A DNA stretch of 6,725 bases, taken from NCBI GenBank assembly GCA_029248825.1, contig JAQWIP010000070.1:1-6725 (forward strand), read 5' to 3'. The notes beneath the pieces were generated by a model, which saw only the letters and a program-made list of their open reading frames with translations, was not told the DNA's origin and made no database searches. This DNA is from Alphaproteobacteria bacterium (GTDB lineage Bacteria; Pseudomonadota; Alphaproteobacteria; RS24). The translations under genes and the position numbers were made by a program. Of the stretch, positions 1 through 5,584 are shown in pieces (within the stretch, counting starts at the first letter, position 1; every line of letters begins with the position of its first letter).

Positions 1-1755
1 GTAGCTGACTTCATTGGTCAGAGTGTAATCATGCACGCCGCGATAGCCGATGGTGGCTTTGCCATTGGCATCGACATAGGCCAGCGTGTGTTTCATATAG
101 TTTTCGTCGTCGCGCTCGGGGAAATCTTCCCGCGCATGTCCGCCGCGGCTTTCTTTGCGCGCATTGGCGCCTTCTACCGTGGCAATCGCTTGCACAATCA
201 GATTGTCAAATTCGAGCGTCTCAATGAGATCGGAATTCCAAATCAACGAGCGGTCGGCAATGCCAATGTCGTCCATGGCACGAACCACGTCTTGCATCCG
301 CTTGCAGCCTTCTTCCAAAATTTCGCCGCTGCGGAACACCGCGCAATTTTCTTGCATGGCACGCTGCATTTCACCGCGAAGCTCCGAGGTTGGCGTCGAG
401 CCATCGGCGTTGCGAAAACGCTCCAAACGATCAACGGCCGCATAGCCTGCACTGCTGGCCAAAGGCGCATGGCCTTCGCCCGGCGTTACCACTTCCGATG
501 CGCGAATGGCCGCCGCACGGCCAAACACCACGAGGTCAATCAGCGAGTTCGAGCCCAAACGGTTGGCGCCGTGAACCGACACGCAAGCCGCTTCGCCAAT
601 CGCCATCAGACCCGGCACAATGCGCGCTTCGTCGTCTTCGCTTGGGTTCAGCACTTCGCCATTATAATTGGTTGGAATGCCGCCCATATTGTAATGCACG
701 GTCGGCAAAACAGGGATCGGCTCTTTGGTTACATCGACGCCGGCAAAAACTTTGGCGCTTTCCGAAATACCCGGCAGACGCTCGGCCAGAATATCTGGGT
801 CGAGGTGGTCGAGATGCAGATAGATGTGATCTTTATTCGGGCCGACACCGCGGCCTTCGCGAATTTCAATGGTCATGGAGCGCGATACCACATCGCGCGA
901 GGCCAAATCTTTCGCCGATGGCGCATAGCGCTCCATAAAGCGTTCGCCTTCAGAGTTAATCAAAATACCGCCCTCGCCGCGCGAACCTTCGGTAATCAGG
1001 CAACCGGCGCCATAAATGCCCGTCGGGTGGAATTGCACAAATTCCATATCCTGCAAAGGCAGTCCGGCGCGAATAACCATCGCCGAGCCATCGCCGGTGC
1101 AAGTATGCGCCGACGTCGCCGAGAAATAGGCGCGGCCATAGCCGCCCGTGGCCAAGATAACTTGCTTGGCTTGGAAACGGTGCAGCGTGCCTGTCGACAT
1201 TTCCAGCGCGATGACGCCGACGCAACGGTCTTCGTCCATAATCAAATCCAGCGCGAAATACTCGATGAAAAACTCTGTGTCATGGCGCAAAGATTGGCCA
1301 TAGAGCGTGTGCAAAATAGCGTGGCCTGTGCGGTCGGCGGCGGCGCATGTGCGCTGGGCAATGCCTTCGCCAAAGTTGGTCGTCATGCCGCCAAAGGGAC
1401 GCTGGTAAATTTTACCTTCTTCGGTGCGCGAGAAAGGCACGCCAAAATGGTCTAGCTCGTAAACGGCCTCGGCCGCATTGCGGCACAAATATTCAATCGC
1501 ATCTTGGTCGCCCAACCAGTCCGACCCCTTCACGGTGTCATACATATGCCAGCGCCAATCATCTTCGCCCATATTGCCAAGAGCCGCAGAAATACCGCCC
1601 TGTGCGGCCACTGTGTGCGAGCGCGTGGGGAAGACTTTGGAAATACACGCGGTCTTCAAGCCGCGCTCGGAACAGCCAAGGGCGGCTCGTAGGCCCGACC
1701 CGCCAGCGCCAACCACGATGACGTCAAATTGATGGTCTGTGAATTCGTAACTCAT
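1..1755 (-). CDS. sdhA: Succinate dehydrogenase flavoprotein subunit (3' end cut by window edge)
   Basis: Catalytic subunit of membrane-bound succinate dehydrogenase (complex II). It oxidises succinate to fumarate at covalently bound FAD and passes electrons to the iron-sulfur subunit SdhB; it sits on the cytoplasmic face of the membrane. The frame is open from the ATG at 1755 to the window edge, giving 585 residues. Visible motifs are the Rossmann FAD loop GAGGSG (16-21) and RSHTVAAQGG, with His47 matching the flavin-linked histidine. QFHPTG has His243, TEGSRGEGG has Thr255/Glu256, SRDVVSR has Arg287, HYNMGG has His354, and GANRLGSNS has Arg399. These line up with the E. coli substrate and proton-relay residues His242, Thr254, Glu255, Arg286, His354 and Arg399. 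The sequence stops at VHDYTLTNEVSY, so only about ten C-terminal residues should be missing. A GGAGA Shine-Dalgarno (1761-1765) lies 5 bases before the start. It follows sdhD by 51 bases in the same operon; sdhB is expected just outside the window. Confidence 0.97.
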   Translation of the reverse strand, partial: MSYEFTDHQFDVIVVGAGGSGLRAALGCSERGLKTACISKVFPTRSHTVAAQGGISAALGNMGEDDWRWHMYDTVKGSDWLGDQDAIEYLCRNAAEAVYELDHFGVPFSRTEEGKIYQRPFGGMTTNFGEGIAQRTCAAADRTGHAILHTLYGQSLRHDTEFFIEYFALDLIMDEDRCVGVIALEMSTGTLHRFQAKQVILATGGYGRAYFSATSAHTCTGDGSAMVIRAGLPLQDMEFVQFHPTGIYGAGCLITEGSRGEGGILINSEGERFMERYAPSAKDLASRDVVSRSMTIEIREGRGVGPNKDHIYLHLDHLDPDILAERLPGISESAKVFAGVDVTKEPIPVLPTVHYNMGGIPTNYNGEVLNPSEDDEARIVPGLMAIGEAACVSVHGANRLGSNSLIDLVVFGRAAAIRASEVVTPGEGHAPLASSAGYAAVDRLERFRNADGSTPTSELRGEMQRAMQENCAVFRSGEILEEGCKRMQDVVRAMDDIGIADRSLIWNSDLIETLEFDNLIVQAIATVEGANARKESRGGHAREDFPERDDENYMKHTLAYVDANGKATIGYRGVHDYTLTNEVSY

Positions 1756-1806
1756 AAAACTCTCCAGCTTTGAGCCGCGCCAAGCGCACCCAAGGTTTCT
1801 TTAAAT
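1756..1806 (-). other. sdhD-sdhA spacer with a short GC hairpin
   Basis: This 51-base gap inside the sdh operon holds the sdhA Shine-Dalgarno (GGAGA on the minus strand at 1761-1765). About a dozen bases upstream is a small hairpin: GCGC arms at 1777-1780 and 1784-1787 around a 3-base loop. No T-run follows the hairpin, so it is unlikely to be a terminator. It could modestly tune mRNA stability or sdhA translation, but that is inference from a very short stem. Confidence 0.3.
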
Positions 1807-2187
1807 TTAGCCAATCACCAATTTAAGCACGGCCAAAATGCAGGCCACGCAAATGGTAAAGGCGAAAAACTGATTGGCGATGAGCGCCAATAATTTGCTC
1901 GCTTCGCCGTGAATATAATCTTCAATCACCACTTGCAGCCCAAGGCGCATGTGATACACGGCCGAGACAATCAGCAGCAGCATAATCAGGCCGATGAAAG
2001 GGTTGCCCAAAAAGGCCGTCATTGTGGCGTAATCCGAGCCCGCATGAACCACGAGGGCGCCAACCAAAAACAGCGTCAAAGGAATATTGGCCAGCGCGGT
2101 AACGCGCTGCATGAAAAAATGCTCCGTGCCTTTTTTGGCCGAGCCGAGGCCGCGCACGCGCGACAGAGGGGTTCGCATATCTGACAT
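1807..2187 (-). CDS. sdhD: Succinate dehydrogenase membrane anchor subunit SdhD
   Basis: Small hydrophobic anchor of complex II. With SdhC it holds the SdhAB head on the inner membrane, ligates heme b and forms the ubiquinone site. The 126-residue protein opens with a polar stretch containing RGLGSAKKGTEHF, typical of alphaproteobacterial SdhD. Three membrane segments follow, at roughly 32-50, 62-83 and 100-123. In YHMRLGLQVVIEDYIH, His79 matches the SdhD heme ligand (E. coli His71) and Asp90-Tyr91 match the quinone-site Asp-Tyr pair (E. coli Asp82-Tyr83). I chose the ATG at 2187 because it overlaps the sdhC stop in a TAATG junction and gives the normal family start. A longer version from 2223 would add residues read out of frame through the sdhC end. 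The junction suggests translational coupling with sdhC. Confidence 0.94.
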   Translation of the reverse strand: MSDMRTPLSRVRGLGSAKKGTEHFFMQRVTALANIPLTLFLVGALVVHAGSDYATMTAFLGNPFIGLIMLLLIVSAVYHMRLGLQVVIEDYIHGEASKLLALIANQFFAFTICVACILAVLKLVIG

Positions 2188-2591
2188 TAAAACGCTCCCA
2201 AATAAGCATAAGCCGCAACCCAAACACCCGCCGTTAAGATAAGCGGCAAGAGGCTGGTGAGGCGGGCAATAATTTCAACATGTTTGAGGTCAAAGCCGCG
2301 ACCCGTATCCCAAATGAAATGGCGCAAACCGCCAAACATATGGTGGAACAAAGCCCAGCTATACCCGAATAAAACCAGACGACCATACCAAGCCGAAGAG
2401 ACGGTTTTCACTTGCGCGTAGGCCTCGGGGCCAGTGGCGGCGGCCAACAGCCACCAAGCCAATAAAACTGTGCCAGCATAAAGCGCGACGCCTGTGGCGC
2501 GGTGCAAAATCGACAGCATCATAGTCAGCGTCCAGCGATAAATCTGGATATGCGGCGACAATGGTCTCGCGCGTGTTGTTTGATCGGTCAT
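2187..2591 (-). CDS. sdhC: Succinate dehydrogenase cytochrome b556 subunit SdhC
   Basis: Large anchor of complex II that binds heme b and ubiquinone in the inner membrane. The 134-residue product has the SdhC opening signature RPLSPHIQIYR (9-19). SILHRATG (27-34) places Ser27 and Arg31 at the quinone-site positions known from E. coli. HHMFGGLRHFIWD (83-95) has His84 in the heme-ligand position. Membrane segments are visible at about 31-52, 70-90 and 108-132. The ATG at 2591 is preferred because GGGAG (2599-2603) lies 7 bases upstream and the family motif starts close behind it. The upstream in-frame ATG at 2621 would add ten residues that lack family character. It is the first gene of the sdhCDA(B) run, with 117 bases between it and the upstream hydratase gene. 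Confidence 0.95.
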   Translation of the reverse strand: MTDQTTRARPLSPHIQIYRWTLTMMLSILHRATGVALYAGTVLLAWWLLAAATGPEAYAQVKTVSSAWYGRLVLFGYSWALFHHMFGGLRHFIWDTGRGFDLKHVEIIARLTSLLPLILTAGVWVAAYAYLGAF

Positions 2592-2614
2592 TCGATAGCT
2601 CCCAAAGCTCGACC

Positions 2615-2631
2615 CCCTCAATCGGTGAGGG
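2615..2631 (-). other. Hairpin in the sdhC leader
   Basis: A 6-base inverted repeat (CCCTCA at 2615-2620 and TGAGGG at 2626-2631, 5-base loop) lies between the candidate sdh promoter and the sdhC Shine-Dalgarno. It would be transcribed near the 5' end of the sdh mRNA, if the promoter call is right. No T-run follows it on the minus strand, so it is not an intrinsic terminator. A 5' stabilising stem or protein site is possible. Confidence 0.3.
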
Positions 2632-2641
2632 ATAGCTTACG

Positions 2642-2672
2642 AGTATACACGCAAAAATGCGGAAAATGCCAA
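2642..2672 (-). promoter_or_regulatory. Candidate promoter of the sdh operon
   Basis: On the minus strand, TATACT (2647 down to 2642) matches five of six bases of a sigma-70 -10 box. It lies about 50 bases upstream of the sdhC ATG. The best -35 candidate is TTGGCA (2672-2667), but its 19-base spacer is longer than the ideal 17. The spacer contains the perfect inverted repeat CGCA-AAAA-TGCG (2650-2661), placed where a regulator could act. These motifs were found by eye; no transcription data support them. Confidence 0.4.
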
Positions 2673-2679
2673 ACCTCAA

Positions 2680-2702
2680 ATCGCGCCATGCTGTCGCACG
2701 AT
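2680..2702 (-). terminator. Weak possible terminator after the hydratase gene
   Basis: Just after the hydratase stop, the minus strand can form a 7-base stem including one G-T wobble (2696-2702 with 2680-2686, 9-base loop). Only three Ts follow directly, and then a mixed G/T stretch. It is too weak to be confident about. If it does not work, transcripts of the two upstream genes would run on into sdhCDA. Confidence 0.22.
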
Positions 2703-2708
2703 AAAAAC

Positions 2709-3773
2709 CTATCCGCGCGCCATATAGACCCAGATATCCAGCTCCAAAATCACTTCCGCTAGACGTTTGCCGTCGCCATCGAGATGCGGAAACTCGGCTA
2801 TATACAAGCCTTTACGGCCTTTTATCATAATCTGGCGCAACCGCAGGGCGCCCACATCGGGGCGCGTTTCAAAGCTGGCTTTGTCGAGAACCTCAGACCA
2901 GCCATAAATCGTATCGCCTGCAAAAGCCGGCGCCGCATGCGTGCCGCCATTTAACGCCGCCATGGCGCCAGCGTTTTCAAAGCCGTTAAACCGCATGGCC
3001 GTGGCGTGAGAGATAATATGGCCGCCGTAAATCAACCGCTGGCCAAAGCGGCTGTCGGCTTGCAATTGCGCTTCGAAATGCACTTCGGCGGTGTTTTGAT
3101 ACGCGCGGGTCGCCATCATATGTTCGGCGTCCTCTAGGGTGACGCCGCCGCCATGGGCGATTTTTTCGCCGACCTCAAAATCTTCCCAAAGGCGCGGACT
3201 GCCCGCCGATTTGGTGTCCCAAGCGCTATAATTGGCTTGCGGGACGCGCAGCTGTGAGGGCGCCACATGGGGCGCGATACCTGGCCAAACCGGGTCGGGC
3301 GCGGGCGCGTCGGCGTTGCGTTTTTTCACCATAACCCAGCGCACATAAGACAGGACTTCCGCCCCCTGCTGATTGACCCCGCGCGTGCGCACCATGACGA
3401 TGCCGGTTTCGCCGCTTTTGTTTTCGCGCAAGCCAATGACTTGCGAGTTGGCCGACAAAGTATCGCCCGCAAAAACCGGCGCCCCGAAAAGACCTTCGCC
3501 ATAGCCCAAATTGGCCAGCGCATGGCGCGAGACATCGGGCACGGTTTTGCCAAAGACAATATGAAACACCAGCCAATCTTCCAGCGGGCGCTCGGGCAGC
3601 CCAAGCTGTTGCGCGAAAGGCGTAGAAGACCCCAAAGGATTGCGCCCGCCATAAAGGGCTTGATAGAGCGCGCCATCGCCATCGCTAAGCGTGCGCGGCG
3701 TGGCATGTGCCAGCGTCTCGCCTACAGTGAAGTCTTCAAAAAATCGTCCGTCGGGGAAATAGCTTTGGGTCAT
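2709..3773 (-). CDS. mch: Mesaconyl-CoA hydratase (beta-methylmalyl-CoA dehydratase), MaoC double hotdog
   Basis: Expected to interconvert mesaconyl-CoA and erythro-beta-methylmalyl-CoA in the cytoplasmic EMC pathway. The 354-residue length fits the family (about 340-355). Two MaoC-type hotdog halves are visible. The first (about 12-150) carries FFEDFTVGE, HATPRTLSDGDGALY, SSTPFAQ, LVFHIVFGKTVPD and FAGDTLSANS. The second (about 197-350) starts with WEDFEVGEKIAHGGG and carries EDAEHMMATRAYQNTAEVHF, YGGHIISHA and FAGDTIYGWSEV. As I recall the Rhodobacter sphaeroides Mch, the GKTVPD, LANLGY, GLRENKSG and GGHIIS segments match it closely. It begins 17 bases after the CitE-like gene on the same strand, so the two are very probably cotranscribed. 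No purine-rich Shine-Dalgarno is visible before the ATG at 3773, so initiation may depend on coupling. A general MaoC enoyl-CoA hydratase is the alternative, but the two-domain length and motifs favour Mch. Confidence 0.87.
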   Translation of the reverse strand: MTQSYFPDGRFFEDFTVGETLAHATPRTLSDGDGALYQALYGGRNPLGSSTPFAQQLGLPERPLEDWLVFHIVFGKTVPDVSRHALANLGYGEGLFGAPVFAGDTLSANSQVIGLRENKSGETGIVMVRTRGVNQQGAEVLSYVRWVMVKKRNADAPAPDPVWPGIAPHVAPSQLRVPQANYSAWDTKSAGSPRLWEDFEVGEKIAHGGGVTLEDAEHMMATRAYQNTAEVHFEAQLQADSRFGQRLIYGGHIISHATAMRFNGFENAGAMAALNGGTHAAPAFAGDTIYGWSEVLDKASFETRPDVGALRLRQIMIKGRKGLYIAEFPHLDGDGKRLAEVILELDIWVYMARG

Positions 3774-3790
3774 GCGCTGATGATAAAGAT

Positions 3791-4672
3791 TTAGATTCGA
3801 GACGCAATCGCTTCTGCAATCTCTAGCGTACGGGCGGCGATATCGCGGTGCAATAATTCGGTCATTTTGCCGTCGACTTTCAACACGCCTTTGCCGGCAT
3901 TTTCAGGGTGGGCAAAAGCGGCAACAATTTTGCGCGCTTGCTCGACTTCCTCGTCACTCGGCCCAAAGGCGGCATGGCATAGCGCCAATTGGCTGGGGTG
4001 GATGAGCGTCTTGCCATCAAACCCCATATCGGCACCCTGCTGGCATTCGGCTTCAAAGCCTGCCGCATCGGAAATATGATTATAGACGCCGTCCAATATG
4101 GTCAGGCCAAATTGGCGCGCCGCCAATAAAGACAGCGTGAGAGACGCCAACAGAGGCGCACGACCTGGCACAAGGCTCGCGCGCATTTCTTTGGCCAAAT
4201 CATTGGTGCCCATCACAAAAGTGGTCAGGCGCGTGGTTTGCGCGCAAGCCGCCAAAGCTTGCAGATTGAAAATCGCTTGCGGCGTTTCAATCATAATCCA
4301 TAAATCGCAAGAGCTCGGTATGGCTTTTTGCAAAGCCGCAATTTCTTCGGGCGTTGAGACTTTCGGCGCCAAAATAGCATCGGGGATTTTATCGTCGGGC
4401 AGATTATGCAGCGCCGTTAAATCCTCCGCCCCCCACGGCGTATCCAAAGCATTGATGCGGACAATCGTCTCGCTGGCGCCATAATTGCCCTCGCGCAAAG
4501 CAGCACAGACCAGCTCGCGCGCCTCGGCTTTAGCTTCGGGCGCCACCGCATCTTCTAAATCTAGCAGCAGGCAATCGGCATCTAGCGTGCGGGCTTTTTC
4601 CAACGCGCGCGCATTGGCCCCCGGCATATAAAGGGCGGAGCGGCGAGGCCGAATGGAGGCTGTGGATGTCAT
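3791..4672 (-). CDS. mcl2: (3S)-malyl-CoA thioesterase, CitE-like (Mcl2 type)
   Basis: Member of the HpcH/HpaI aldolase - citrate lyase beta family. Mcl2 hydrolyses (3S)-malyl-CoA to malate and CoA, the last step of malate formation in the EMC pathway; it is cytoplasmic. The 293-residue TIM-barrel shows RSALYMPGAN (11-20), LLLDLEDAV (35-43), VRINALDTPWG with Arg72, and APKVSTPEE. IMIETPQA has Glu129 and VMGTNDLAKE has Asp158, the expected Mg-binding pair. LDGVYN (193-198) and GFDGKTLIHPSQ (217-228) follow. The GTNDLAKE and DGVYN forms and the 293-residue length resemble the Rhodobacter Mcl2 thioesterase rather than the longer Mcl1 lyase (about 318). A lyase on malyl-CoA or beta-methylmalyl-CoA cannot be excluded from sequence alone. 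GGGAA (4680-4684) sits 7 bases before the start. It is the first gene of the pair with the hydratase and is divergent from the kinase. Confidence 0.8.
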   Translation of the reverse strand: MTSTASIRPRRSALYMPGANARALEKARTLDADCLLLDLEDAVAPEAKAEARELVCAALREGNYGASETIVRINALDTPWGAEDLTALHNLPDDKIPDAILAPKVSTPEEIAALQKAIPSSCDLWIMIETPQAIFNLQALAACAQTTRLTTFVMGTNDLAKEMRASLVPGRAPLLASLTLSLLAARQFGLTILDGVYNHISDAAGFEAECQQGADMGFDGKTLIHPSQLALCHAAFGPSDEEVEQARKIVAAFAHPENAGKGVLKVDGKMTELLHRDIAARTLEIAEAIASRI

Positions 4673-4747
4673 AGGTAAATTCCCGTGCAGTCAGAGGCTA
4701 AGCAGATGTATAGTGAGCAGATTACTGATTTTAGAGTAAGGAACAAG
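4673..4747. promoter_or_regulatory. Divergent promoter region between mcl2 and pdxY-like gene
   Basis: This 75-base gap must hold the start signals of both divergent genes. A plus-strand -10-like TATAGT (4709-4714) and a minus-strand -10-like TATACA (4712-4707) overlap, so binding of polymerase in one direction may exclude the other. No good -35 box is seen for either, which is common for activator-dependent or weak promoters. AGCAGAT occurs twice in direct orientation, at 4701-4707 and 4716-4722, exactly 15 bases apart and flanking the overlapping -10 elements. The gap also holds the Shine-Dalgarnos of the two genes: GGGAA (4680-4684, minus) and AAGGAA (4738-4743, plus). Confidence 0.4.
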
Positions 4748-5584
4748 ATGAAGCGTAACTCCATCGTGTTGGTAATTTCGAGCCAAGTCGTCAGCGGCCA
4801 AGTTGGCCTCAAAGCCATGCTGCCCGCTTTTCGCGCTTTGGAGCTGGAAACCGTAACCCTTCCGACCACTTTATTGGCCGCGCACCCAGCAGCGTTTCCC
4901 AAACATGGCACGCCTGCGGGCGGCGCTTTGCCGGCCAGCCAAATGCTCGAAATGGTCGATTGGTTGCTCGACGCGGGCGCTTTGCAAAATTGTGCCGCCA
5001 TCGTAACGGGCTATTTGCCAAGCCCCGAACATGTGGCCGCCGCCGCCCAAATTGTGCAGCGCTTGAAAGCGCGCAATCCAGATATTATTTTGGCCTGCGA
5101 CCCTATTTGCGGCGACAATGGACGCCTCTATTTACCCCAAGCTGTGGTCGACAGCCTAAAGCAATCGCTATTGCCATTAGCCGATATTGCAACACCCAAC
5201 CTATTCGAGCTTTCCCAGCTCAGCGCCCTATCGCCGCTGAACGACACGAGGCAAACCATCGAGGCGGCGCGCGCGCTCGGCGTGGCGCAAGTGCTCGTCA
5301 CCTCGGCACCAGCGCAAGAGGATGGGCGCATCGCTATTTTGCGCGTGCAAGGCGATGAGGTTTTGCGCTGCGAAACCGCCCGCGCCCCCAAAGCCCCCCA
5401 TGGCATGGGGGATTTATTTTCCGCGCTTTATTTGGGTCTATCGTTAAAAAGTGAGCCGAAAGCTTTGGGCGTGGCATGTGCCACATTGGCGCAAATCGCC
5501 AACCGCAATTTGGAGGCAACACAATTGCCCCACGGGCCGGTAAACCTTGCGCCCGCCGCCATTCAAGAAAAAATAAATCTCTAA
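4748..5584 (+). CDS. pdxY: Pyridoxal kinase, PdxY-like (ribokinase superfamily)
   Basis: Predicted to phosphorylate pyridoxal with ATP in the B6 salvage route, giving pyridoxal 5'-phosphate in the cytoplasm. The 278-residue length fits PdxY/PdxK (about 275-290). Motifs in family order are ISSQVVSGQVG (10-20), where the family usually has SQV-Y-GHVG; GYLPSP (88-93); ACDPICGDNGRLYLP (116-130); TPNLFEL (149-155); and GMGDLFSALYLG (219-230). Asp222 in GMGD is the expected catalytic base, though the family usually has GTGD. The Tyr-to-Ser and His-to-Gln changes in the first motif and the Met in GMGD make it a divergent member, so substrate specificity is less certain. The ATG at 4748 has AAGGAA 4 bases upstream and begins at the first beta strand; starts further upstream (GTG 4685, ATG 4706) would add an unusual N-terminus. 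It is the only plus-strand gene, divergent from mcl2 and converging on asd with overlapping stops. Confidence 0.82.
   Translation: MKRNSIVLVISSQVVSGQVGLKAMLPAFRALELETVTLPTTLLAAHPAAFPKHGTPAGGALPASQMLEMVDWLLDAGALQNCAAIVTGYLPSPEHVAAAAQIVQRLKARNPDIILACDPICGDNGRLYLPQAVVDSLKQSLLPLADIATPNLFELSQLSALSPLNDTRQTIEAARALGVAQVLVTSAPAQEDGRIAILRVQGDEVLRCETARAPKAPHGMGDLFSALYLGLSLKSEPKALGVACATLAQIANRNLEATQLPHGPVNLAPAAIQEKINL

Noticed and set aside
31..1455. A 474-codon open frame on the plus strand opposite sdhA
   Set aside because: It lies wholly antisense to a well-supported sdhA. The translation is rich in Ala, Arg, His, Asn and Phe, has no recognisable domain, and looks like the mirror of sdhA codon bias. 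Long antisense frames of this kind are common in such genomes.
1909..2184. A 91-codon plus-strand frame opposite sdhD
   Set aside because: It is a Gln/His/Asn-rich product with no domain, entirely within the antisense of an anchor-subunit gene. It is best explained as the complement of hydrophobic codons.
3267..3794. A 175-codon open frame on the plus strand opposite the hydratase gene
   Set aside because: It is fully antisense to a conserved gene, its translation is low-complexity Arg/Ala/Ile-rich, and I recognise no motif or suitable ribosome site.
4669..5001. A minus-strand frame of 110 codons that spans the divergent promoter region
   Set aside because: It overlaps the mcl2 start, the intergenic gap and the kinase 5' end on the opposite strand. 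There is no family resemblance, and the two flanking genes explain the sequence better.
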